DNA of 64,000 nt from NCBI GenBank assembly GCA_963576475.1, contig OY754977.1, forward strand, positions 15,238,943 through 15,302,942, given 5' to 3'. Shown here piece by piece: positions 54,789 to 64,000 of this stretch (position 1 is the first letter of the stretch; each line of letters opens with the position of its first letter). The translations under genes and the position numbers were made by a program. The notes under the pieces are model-generated. The model ran no database searches and was not told the DNA's origin. It saw only the letters and a program-made list of their open reading frames with translations. Source of the stretch: Molanna angustata (taxonomy: Eukaryota > Arthropoda > Insecta > Trichoptera > Molannidae).

Positions 54789-55060
54789 TGTGTTTCTTAC
54801 CTACACACTTTCTTCTGCTCCTTGATAATAATGCTTACTTAAGTAGGAACCTATTTTTTTTTCTCTTCTGCTCTCTGACAATAATTATTCAATGCTACAT
54901 TACACACTCTTTCTTCTGCTCCCTGGGAATAATTATTACATGCCTTCTTAAGTACCTATTTTTTTCTCTTCTGCTCCCTGACAATAATTATTCCCTGCTT
55001 TCATACACTTTTTTTCCTGACAATGATTATTCCCTGTTTCCTTACACACTGGAATATCAA
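54789..55060. repeat. ~60-bp degenerate tandem repeats
   Basis: 'cttctgctccctgacaataat' plus 'tattccctgctttcttacacac'-like units recur about five times with indels. Confidence 0.8.
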
Positions 55061-55090
55061 ATATTTTTATTGATAGATTAAAATAATATT

Positions 55091-55290
55091 CCTACCGCCG
55101 TGGCATAGTTGTAAGTCGTTGGACTTCTGTGCTGTCGTCGTGTGTTCGATTCCCAGCTGGAGAGAAATTTATCTATCATAATTTTTCACGGAATTTCCTG
55201 CTGTCCAGGTTTGGAAAAAAGTGGCAATTTGTAAATACCTAATTACTATTTGGCAATTAACTCGTCACTGTTAAAATAAACGATCATAAT
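55091..55290 (+). mobile_element. SINE, diverged relative of family B
   Basis: 'ctaccgccgtggcatagttg' (A box region) and TGTTCGATTCCCAGC (B box region) then 'ggagagaaatttat' follow the layout of 4813-4900. The body is largely different. Old copy or sister family. Confidence 0.65.
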
Positions 55291-55798
55291 AAGAAATCAA
55301 TCGTTCTGAATATGTTATGTATTTTTATTAATTTCAATTTCAATCGCCTATTCATTATTTTATTACACTTTATAGTAAAACCGTTATAACGATTTTGTTT
55401 CGTACGATTGAACACCGCTTTCAACGACATTGAATCGTTCTCAGAACGTTCGAAGCAGCGATTGAAACCGTTGTGAATATGCTAATGCGAGTCGAGGGTC
55501 AGCCGCAATATGCCTGCCTTCTCCGGCGGGCCTTGACATTTATTTCAAAATACCTGTATGTAAAAATTAAAGCTCGTTACACAACTCGAGTGGCCCGCTT
55601 AATTCGTTCATGCACCACACTGCGAACTTCTACCTGAAATTGTTAAACTGTAGGGCTCTTTTTACTTTATTTTCTTTTAGAAGAACATCGTACCTATATC
55701 TATGACGGAGGAACCCGTATTGTATTATTTGTAGCATTTAACAATTTTATCTAAATAAGATTTGAATGCCTCTAAAATAATGAAAATACAATGGCTAA
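55291..55798. other. no recognised gene or element
   Basis: A GC-richer patch at 55440-55560 has no frame or family signature I can name. Confidence 0.5.
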
Positions 55799-55895
55799 TC
55801 CAACTGTAGATTCGTTCAAGAGAAATTTATTTCTCTTAATGAATCGACAGTATTAAGCCATGATACGCGAGTTTTGTATGGTCAGGTCTATATAT

Positions 55896-56413
55896 GACAA
55901 TGATTAATATGAACACATATATAATTCCACAATTTATTTTATTTTTCTCCCGACGACCGTTTCGGCTTATAAGGCCATAATCAACTGGTGTTGAATACAC
56001 AGTTCACAATTCTTTTATACAAAATTAAACAAAGGTTATAACAGGTAAATAGATAAATGTATGTATATAATGCTATTAATGATGGGAAAACCTGACACAT
56101 AATGAGGTACTGGAAAAGGGACAGACAAATGGGTATTTGTGTGAGAGGGAGAGAGAAGGAAGATATACAATTAAAATTAAAATAAGCCATGTGTATAGGA
56201 ATTGGATTTTTTGGTAAAGCCCATTATTACTATTTCAGTATGTCAATTTCTTAATAATTATGGGTGGCAATTTATATAGTTCTTATATGTAAATAACTAA
56301 AATAATATATTATAATGACAAAAAATTATTATGTTACACATAAATATTTATACATTAGGGTTTCTATTAGGGTCACAATCGAAAGATTGAAAAGTGCGTA
56401 TAGGTCTATATAT
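55896..56413. mobile_element. insertion in Helitron H5 with 12-bp target duplication
   Basis: AGGTCTATATAT occurs at 55884-55895 and 56402-56413, and the related Helitrons have this site once. The insert begins near a hammerhead-like motif (minus strand, 55951-55990). The rest is AT-rich without ORF. Penelope-like origin is inferred from the motif only. Confidence 0.6.
55951..55990 (-). ncRNA. degenerate hammerhead-like motif
   Basis: The minus strand reads TTGATTA, then GGC-cttataa-GCC (stem II), then GAAAC and GGTCGTC. Two core changes (C3 and G8 of the catalytic core) should abolish cleavage. Confidence 0.45.
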
Positions 56414-56460
56414 ATTTTTCATAGTTTTTTTTTTTAATTTTGAAGTCAAAAAACGCCAGA

Positions 56461-56500
56461 GGTTGGAGATGTGGTCTGGATGACCGAAACTAGTCAGTGT
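56461..56500 (+). ncRNA. degenerate hammerhead-like motif
   Basis: TTGGAGA in place of CUGANGA, stem II GGTC-tggat-GACC, then GAAACTAGTC. The stem II and GAAA parts are intact; the first box has two changes. Confidence 0.4.
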
Positions 56501-57380
56501 CATTTTTTATTTTATTTTTTATTTTTATTTTATTCAGAAATACAACAGCTTATACAATAATATGATAATGCAGTAAGATAAAGTTCTTGTTGATAACGCC
56601 AATTACAGTATTTCCTAGTGGGTGTTACAATATAATATAACAATGCAACACAGTACAATACAACAAAGTGTAACATAACATAATCTTAATTGCTAGACTG
56701 CCCATGGAGATGGATACGACGTGATGGGACACACTGCGGGGAGGGGAAGGGGGGGACGTATATATGTAGTAAATCGGCCCGCGCAACGTGCGACTAAAGT
56801 TGTAGAACTGAAAACTTTGGTTTTGTTTTACCATACCAAATTTATTTATAATTTGTGATGTTTTAGTTACTGGCTCAAAATCGTATCATTTTTGCGAGCA
56901 TTTGTAAGATTTTTTTTGTTTGGGGAGCGGCAAAGATTTATTTTTACTTTCACAGATATTCTTTATATACTTATGTACAATCATTTGAAATAAGCCTATT
57001 ATTTATTTATTTATTTGGATTAGTAAACAGTCATGTTAACACTTACAATACACAAACGATTTACAGAAATGAGACCAATTACATACCAATCCCAGAAAGT
57101 ACAGAAAAATGACAGTTACAAAAAATTGAATAAAAAAAGCATTTCATATATTGTAATAAGTATAAGAAGGATGTGCATGATCAAGTTTCACCACAAACCA
57201 CAAAAGGATATTCGAGATTTTTTTGTTATTTTTTATACTAAAATTTAAGTATTTAATACGATTTGTCGGAGATAACTCACTTATCACAATTATTTAAATC
57301 TTATTTGATTATTTAATTATAATCTTTGTATCTCCGATGCACTGCCAAATTTAATTTATTACACAGTTTGAGCACTAATA
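56501..57380. other. no recognised gene; TTTA runs
   Basis: AT-rich with TATTT tracts at about 56505-56535 and 57001-57020. Confidence 0.5.
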
Positions 57381-57425
57381 TTACCAACTAGTTTCGAAGA
57401 CAATTTTCTATTCGTCAGGATTACC
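57381..57425 (-). ncRNA. hammerhead-like motif with intact CUGANGA and GAAA boxes
   Basis: The minus strand reads CTGACGA, a poorly paired stem II segment, then GAAA and CTAG (possible 2-bp stem III) and TT. Stem I pairing is only about 3 bp. It is similar in layout to the complete motif at 8790-8833, but stem II has decayed. Confidence 0.45.
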
Positions 57426-58504
57426 TTTGTATTCCAACAATTTTATCTTTAAACGTCATTAAGTATGTCCAGTTTTTTTTCTTCTAAAATCATTTTGTCT
57501 GTTTACTTGTTTACTAATTTATTATGTCAATCACACTATAGGTAATATCAAATAACTATATTGTATTTATCTATGACTTCTATGGACAGGTTGCTCAAAC
57601 CGCAGAAATGTTGACATGAAACCTATGTACTATGTATATCATGGTCTTCGATGTTCAAGAACTGTGTCAATAGAAGATGAAAGATCTTAAGATCGTCTAA
57701 ATAATCACAGTCGTACAATTAGGCGGATTATTGCGATCGCAGTTTCAGTGTAAACTGACCTTTAAATTGCATTTAATTGCCCCCTGACATACGGTCATTG
57801 ATTACTGTGGTGTTTTCAAATGAGGTACAATGATCTTTACTGTATTGTACCAATATTGGACTCACGTCAGACTGTTCGTTTCGTGAAGAGATACTGTCTC
57901 TTCGGGAATATACAATATACATACCCATGTATATCTATGTGTATACGGTGAAGCCGTATACCACAACATTATCCCCTCTCGCTCTCAGAGGCGAAGTGAA
58001 ACGAAAAGTCTTTACTCAGGTCTCCATCTTGAAGGAACTGACGTTGGAATTACTTGAGACTACTTTAAATCGTAGAGCCAACAGTAAAATGTAATAATTA
58101 GTCCTTTGAGTGGTCTGGTTTCACATTATGACGATACTAGTGTACGAATGTTACCGGTGAATGACAGAAGACCTCATATATTCATAGAAATACTCACTCT
58201 ATTCATCGGTAATGTGTGAATGAGTCACAATACACAATATATATTATATAGTCACAAAGGAGATAATGCGATATCGCTAGAGAATATGTCTTGAGTGAGT
58301 TTAATATCATTTCGATCGCCCCATTGACCTGCTTTACAGATAGCGTGTCACACAAACTTTTTGTACTGAATTACTATGATAAACAAATATTTTTTTTCTC
58401 TGGTAATATTTTGTAATTTAGTTGGATCACCGATCTTTCTAAGAGACCAATCCTTTCAATGTCAATAATTTATTTGATGAATATTTTTAACGTTTCTTAT
58501 ATTT
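57426..58504. other. no recognised gene or element
   Basis: A short hairpin GTATACGG-tgaa-CCGTATAC lies at about 57942-57961. No frame or family is recognised although GC is moderate at 57950-58240. Confidence 0.5.
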
Positions 58505-58800
58505 GTATAATATCTAAACCCAGGTCGGGTCTTGGCCTCCATGACTGTCGGTTTTGCGCAACCCCACGCCAGTTCTGGACACCTATGTTATGAGCATTCT
58601 TCGCAAATCCATCGAAGCTTCAGCCTTCCAGCTCTCCTTTCCCCTGGTGCACCATTCAAAATAGCTTTTGGAATATCTCCATCGCCCATTTTTTGTACAT
58701 GTCCGGCCCACCCAAGTCTCCCAATCATTATCCCTCTGAAGATGATGGGATATTTGGTCATATAGATCCTGATTGAATCTAAATCTGATGGCTTCATATT
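58505..58800 (-). pseudogene. LINE fragment, C-terminal ORF end
   Basis: Minus-strand frames give 'RLGWAGHVQKMGDGDIPKAI', 'GERRAGRLKLRW' and, in another frame, 'GVQNWRGVAQNRQSWRPRPD', the classical '..WAGHV.RM', 'GRP.LRW.D' and 'NWR..A.DR..WR' blocks at the end of RTE-type ORFs. At least one frameshift (near 58590) separates them. It is a third LINE family in this window. Confidence 0.85.
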
Positions 58801-59893
58801 TATTTTGTTTTATGTACTTTCCTAATATCGATAATAAGCAGTCTCTTCCAATACACAAATGCAATCATTTACTCGCAATCAACGAATCCTCGAGTTTATT
58901 TTTATAGTCCTGATCCGGTTAATTGTGTTCGAGGACGTACGTTTTTATCGTGTTTATTTGCAGTTTTCGTGTCTGGAGTATTTTTATCGATTTACTTTAT
59001 CGCCAAATGAGAGTGCCTCCGTAGTAATTGAGTCGCAACTATAACTGGAACATCACGCAACATTAATAGGTCATTTTGTATTGCAGTTGATTTTATATTG
59101 GCGCAGCAGATCGGTTTTTTGTTTCCTAACAACAATAATAGCAATTATGCACGCTCCGTATAATGCTGATCGATCAGTGGACGCACTTGTACGAATTCGT
59201 ATACAAAGAATACTAAAATCCGTCTGATGCGCTGCGTTCGATCCGTCCTCTGCGCCTGTATGGACGCCAGCCTTTTCTGGCACTAGTTGCATTCCGTGAA
59301 ATATTCACGGAAAAACAAGTATGTATGTATTTGTTTTCCTTATTACGGGGGACAAGTTTTATAAGATAAACAGAGAAAATACACTATGAAATGAAAAAAA
59401 GACAGACCAATTACTTTTGTCCACAATTGATGTATCTACATTAAATAATCATAGAAGTTTGTACCGACAATACAAAAAAAAATAATTTATATATTTCACG
59501 CATTTGCCCGTGACGGGAAAGGAAGGGAAGGAAAAAGAAAGGGAGAAGGACCGAATGTATGAGGTAATTAGCACCTGCCGTTGGTTACCGCACATTGTGG
59601 GTTACTGCGCCGGTATAAATAAATGAAAAATTTTAAATATATAAATATTCTTTCAATTCGTTTTTTGGTATTGTAAAATTGGTATCTTATGACATTTTTC
59701 ATCATATAAAAATAATGTTTATCAGTTAATTGCCAACATAAATTTGAACTCTATATTATGTTGTGGAAAATACTTAAATATATATTTTTAAATATTATAT
59801 TCTATGTAGAGAACCGTAGTATACCTGTCTCGTTCTATCGCATTCAAAATCTGTGTCCGTACTCTTGTCCAAATTCGTAATTTAACCTATTAA
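58801..59893. other. no recognised gene or element
   Basis: A GC-richer patch at 59130-59300 and a purine-rich block at 59510-59560 ('gggaaaggaagggaaggaaa') carry no signature I can name. Confidence 0.5.
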
Positions 59894-60575
59894 GGCGGGG
59901 ACTGCTGCCAACGTACGTACCTATTTTTTCAATTTGAATTTGCGTCATTACTACAAAACGAATCATTTTGAAAAAATAACCTAGTTAGTTTGGATTTTAA
60001 TAAATAAAAATATACCTTAATTTTTTAATTATGTTCTGTAAGTGTAGATTCTTGTAGGAAAATAATAAGCATACCCCAATTTTTGACATTTATCTTAAAT
60101 TTCTAAAAAACTATAAGGTATAGGGCATTATATTTTTGTATAAATTAAAGAAGATCAAAATATCTTAAAAAATACGATGTAACGTTGCATTAATGCATCA
60201 GGTTAAGTTAATAAACCAAAAAACTTGTATTTCGCAATGGCGCTGAATGGAAAATAAATGTTTTTTTATGTTTATTTTCTAAACCTGAAGCATTAATGCA
60301 ACGTCACATCGTATTTTTCTAGATATTTTTGTCTTCTTAAATTTAAAAAAAATATGTTGAACTACGCCTTATATTTTATTAAAAATATAAGATAAACGTT
60401 GAAAATCGGGGTATGCCATTATTTTTCTACAAGAATTTATACAGAACATTATCAAAAAATAAAGATAATATTAATCTTTATTAATACCCAAACTATCTAA
60501 ATTTTTTTTTTCAAAACGATTTGATAAGAAATATCAAATTGAAAAATAGGTACGTTGGCAGCAGTCCCCCCCCCC
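59894..60575. mobile_element. TTAA-type fold-back MITE, copy 2 (682 bp)
   Basis: TTAA (59890-59893) at the left, TTAG at the right (60576-60579). Outer ends GGCGGGGACTGCTGCCAACG and its complement with a longer C run. Same two-arm palindrome and centre ('cgcaatggcgctgaatgg') as the other copies. Confidence 0.9.
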
Positions 60576-60579
60576 TTAG

Positions 60580-61301
60580 TATAATGACTGGTACGACTGC
60601 ATTTATAGGTTTATTTCTGTGCCAATCGAGGCGGTAGAAAATGTTGAGAAACGTTATTCTATAACTGGTTTGTTAACTTAAATACAGGTTTTTTTCGTTA
60701 CCATTAGTACGCAACATGCACCCGTATGTATGTACGTACATATCTCTCTCTACACTATGTTATTTATGTACCATGCGAGATTCAACGTCATTTCTCTTGT
60801 GTCTCTTGAGCAATAATGTCGTTAATTGTATGCACATTATCAATATGTATTAAGTTGAGTGATGTTCACAAATCCACCATAGATACCGTTTCAGTGAGAA
60901 CATTATGTACATATTTATGTTACAGGATCCCGTATGTATCGCAAACGGAATAACAAAATTCAACTCGTTTATGATTATTAATTTAATTTTAATATTATAT
61001 TCTACATAAAACAAAACTATTTTTAATAAATTTTCATAGTCGTGTTGTACCTACGTGTTCTTCGATGAAAAATGCAGTGATTTTTTGGTTGATGAACAAC
61101 TAGTATTACCATATTAACAAATCAATGAATGCTGTATTTATTATCAAAATGCGAATTAATGAAATTAGTAATTGGTGTACTTACAGTTGCCGGCAAACTT
61201 CTTAAGCGTTTATGTGGAACCGTGTGCGCATATGCCAACCAAGCTAAAAAGAACTTATTCGCGCACTTCGAGCCCACGTAACGAGCTAAACAAGTTTTTC
61301 A
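60580..61301. other. no recognised gene or element
   Basis: Nothing supportable. Confidence 0.5.
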
Positions 61302-61490
61302 CTAACTGTATCAATATTCAAAAATAAATTGTTAAATGCTGTCTCAATATTCATAAACAAATTGATAAATGCTGTCTCAATATTCTTAAACAAATTGTTA
61401 AATGCTGTCTCAATATTCATAAACAAATTGATAAATGCTGTATCATCAAAATTTTACTAAGTAACTAGGAACAATCAGTTAAAAATCCCC
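61302..61490. repeat. ~34-bp tandem repeat, four units, with conserved flank
   Basis: 'aaatgctgtctcaatattca' plus 'taaacaaattgat' repeats four times, then the flank also seen after 38700. An extra unit compared with that copy shows length polymorphism of the array. Confidence 0.88.
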
Positions 61491-61627
61491 ATCAATAAAC
61501 CTATGTACCTACTTCTTTGACACTGTAAAATATTGGTTTTGGTCTAATAGTTTGTGGAGAATTTTATACGATTTATGAAGTAGGAATTTGTGTGCGAGGC
61601 GTTGTTCCATCTTCAAAATATCTTTAA

Positions 61628-62307
61628 GGGGGGGACTGCTGCCAACGTACCTATTTTTCAATTTGATATACCATCATTATTTCTTATCAAATTGTTTTGA
61701 AAAAAATAATTTAGATAGTTTGGGTATTAATAAACAAAACTATACCTTAACTTTTTGATAATGTTCTGTATAAATTCTTGTAGAAAAATAATGGCATACC
61801 CCGATTTTCAACGTTTATCATATATTTTTAATAAACTATAAGGCGTAGAGTAATATTTTTTTTTAAATTAAAGAAGACAAAAATATCTAGAAAAATATGA
61901 TGTGACGTTGCATTAATGCTTCAGGTTTAGTAAATAAACCTAAAAAACATTTATTTTCCATTCAGCGCCATTGCGTAATAAAAGTTTTTTGATTTATTTA
62001 CTTAACCTGATGCGTTAATGCAACGTCATATCATATTTTTCCAAGTATTTTGTTCTTCTTTAATTTATAAAAAAAAATATTGCTCTATACCTTATATTTT
62101 TTTAGAAATTTAAGATAAATGTCTAAAATCGGGGTATGCTTATTATTTTCCTACAAGAATATATACAGAACATAATCAAAAAGTTAAGTTATATTTCTCT
62201 TTATTAATATCCAAACTAACTAGGTTATTTTTATCAAAATGATTCGTTTAGTAATAATGATGGTTTATCAAATTGAAAAAATAGGTACGTTGGCAGCAGT
62301 CACCCTC
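61628..62307. mobile_element. TTAA-type fold-back MITE, copy 3 (680 bp)
   Basis: Perfect TTAA on both sides (61624-61627, 62308-62311), confirming the target duplication for the family. Termini GGGGGGGACTGCTGCC and GGCAGCAGTCACCCTC; arms of about 300 bp; centre 'ccattcagcgccattgcg'. Confidence 0.92.
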
Positions 62308-62386
62308 TTAATAAAGTATTTACTTAAAAATTGATACGCTCGATGTGAACCTACACAAAAAAAACAAATTAAAATTCCAATATAAT

Positions 62387-62920
62387 AATAATCAACACTT
62401 CCTTGCACCCTGCGCAATGTCGCGTTTTTTGTTGTGTATAAAAATTTTATATTTTATTTTACATACATGTACGCCATAAGACATTAAACATGTCATATTG
62501 ATAAGTTGGTGTAAACAATAACAACGTTGATACAAGAGCAAAAATAAATGTAGAAACATTAAAAACACACACTATACAGAGATAACACAAATAAGTAGTA
62601 AAAGAAGAGACAATAAGCAAATAAAAAAAGTCATATTCAAAAAAATAAAGCAAATACTAACGTTATCATTTACGATAACCAGCCTTGATTAACGTAAATG
62701 ATAACGTAAGTATATTATACTTTTGGAGCGGGGCTGTGGATGCACCCACGTGAGTGAATCCCAATAGGAGAACACTGAAAAAAATATTATAACAACCGAA
62801 CTGACTACCTGCGTTTTAGCCAAACCTTTGTTAACAGTAATAAAATTTTATCTATTTATGACTGTACTATTTGGCTATGTGCATAAAACATTTGGTTGCA
62901 CAAAACCAAATGTTTTGTAG
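62387..62920. repeat. dispersed hairpin-rich repeat, copy 2
   Basis: Nearly identical to 48140-48724 including the AACGTTATCATTTACG hairpin and the terminal AAAACATTTGGTT stem-loop. It is shorter by an internal deletion near 62490. A SINE-B-tail-like 'cacttccttgcaccctgcgc' precedes it, as in copy 1. Confidence 0.82.
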
Positions 62921-62994
62921 TCACTATATAGTTAATTTTAACATGAAATTCTGTTACTATTAACAAAAAAATTTCAGTGAAGATCTATCCCATT

Positions 62995-63190
62995 GTCACA
63001 CGATGTAGACTGAACCTCGTAAAATGGGGGTACCTATTCGAAGATGACATCCTATGGGACTGCGGCGCAATCCAGGATCAGAGTCCTACTTCTGATATGC
63101 CCACTGATGGGAGAAGGATGCACCTCTGGCGTCCTGATTGTGACGAATGGTAGGGCGATGGTTGTCTCCGATTGGAGTGGTAGGGTTTAA
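62995..63190 (+). pseudogene. LINE ORF2 C-terminal fragment
   Basis: 'DCGAIQDQS' followed in another frame by 'LLLICPLMGEGCTSGVLIVT' and 'VVSDWSGRV' resembles the Cys/His-containing C-terminus of Jockey-group LINE ORFs. One frameshift near 63085. Confidence 0.5.
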
Positions 63191-64000
63191 ACCAACCGGA
63201 CACGTAAACTAACTATCTAACTAACCAGCCTTTTAAACCATTGAACCAATTTCAATCATATGAGAAAATAATTCTCAAAGTTTAAGAAATCGGACTACAA
63301 GAACATGATGTGTAGGTAGGTACTAACAACCATTGTTTTTAGTACCTATTATTGACCGCCATGGCAAATTGGTAATTTGTTTTACTTTCGTCCCTGTTCT
63401 CATGCATACATACAAAGCATCACAGCATATACCACAATGTGGGGTAACCAGCGACGGGTGTGCGGATATGCATTATCTTATTCACAAAAGGAAGCATGAC
63501 ACGTGCGTGTATGCCCACACTCTTAGGCTGGTGAACCTCATTGCTGAATTTTGTGAGATGTTGATTTGCCTTTTTTTCGATTACCCCGCTCTTACGGGAC
63601 ACCCAAAACGATCATAATAGAAAAGAGTGGAACCACTATTCTTAGCCGGTGTCTCACAGCAAAATCCATTTTATGCAATTTATTTTTATCTGGACATTTT
63701 ACAATGGTTAGTTTGAAAGAATTACTATTAGGGAATCTTATAATTACCTATATGTATATCTTATATAATCACTAACACAAACGTGTATGACATTCAAAAT
63801 CATCGACCGAATGCACAAGAACATTGACATTAATATGCATAATCAAATTACTTAAAGTAAGCTATAAGAGGACACTGTTGGTTTTAATCCTTCACATTTC
63901 AAAAGATCTGAAGTCAATGACAATCCGCGTGTGTGAATTTTCTATTCACATTCGTCGATTGTACTTTTTGCTCTATGTTACCGACAATGTCAATGATCTA
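63191..64000. other. no recognised gene; possible unclassified repeat at 63400-63610
   Basis: The GC-richer segment 63400-63610 ('ataccacaatgtggggtaac', 'attaccccgctcttacggg') has a repeat-like look but no second copy in the window. The rest is AT-rich. Confidence 0.45.

Larger units (their letters stand above)
55799..56458 (+). mobile_element. Helitron copy H5, interrupted
   Basis: Starts TCCAACTGTAGAT after A and follows the family to about 55895. It resumes at 56413-56458 with 'aattttgaagtcaaaaaacg'. The middle is a 518-bp insertion. The 3' half, including hairpin and CTAG, is missing. Confidence 0.7.

Overview
The window is animal nuclear DNA and most likely comes from a moth or butterfly. 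It is AT-rich, intron-bearing and almost entirely filled with transposable elements and their debris. The lepidopteran call is inference. It rests on the dominant LINE family, an RTE-type element whose ORF ends in 'LSAYP' and which has a TATG/TGTA microsatellite tail, and on the overall mix of Helitrons, TTAA fold-back MITEs and tRNA-headed SINEs. There are no bacterial genes, CRISPR arrays, rRNA or intact tRNA genes. A 200-base run of N lies at 3001-3200.

Host genes: only two small coding exons can be supported. A plus-strand exon at 14521-14580 (20 codons, then GTAAGT) has the N-terminus of a Fem-1 family ankyrin protein. A minus-strand candidate first exon at 13492-13527 (12 codons, then GTAAGT) lies head to head with it about 1 kb away, suggesting a bidirectional promoter. 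No later fem-1 exon is visible, so the rest of the window to the right would be a first intron of more than 49 kb, loaded with mobile DNA.

Layout. 1-13 kb: a Helitron with a nested LINE, SINEs, a TTAA fold-back MITE, a 56-bp inverted repeat around a complete hammerhead-ribozyme motif, a PIF/Harbinger-like element and an R1-like LINE 3' end. 15.3-29.8 kb: three nearly identical Helitrons in head-to-tail order; the middle one is split by an 11.3-kb Ty3/gypsy retrotransposon (2309-bp LTRs, 4-bp target duplication, gag and pol linked by a -1 frameshift site). 30-42 kb: LINE fragments, a repeat-rich block and several small DNA elements. 42.2-43.3 kb: a decayed hAT transposon. 43.5-47.2 kb: a second gypsy-type element with most of its RT/RNase H/integrase removed in frame and a 475-bp hAT-like MITE inserted in gag. 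50.5-53.2 kb: a homogeneous 141-bp satellite apparently born from a junction of two transposons. 53-64 kb: LINE and SINE pieces, two more TTAA MITEs and hammerhead-like motifs.

The genes present are mostly selfish. LINEs probably supply the machinery for the SINEs, while the Helitron, MITE and truncated-gypsy copies lack their own enzymes and depend on autonomous relatives elsewhere. The gypsy element at 17.2-28.5 kb is the only one here that looks potentially complete and recent. All coordinates, comparisons and translations were made by eye.
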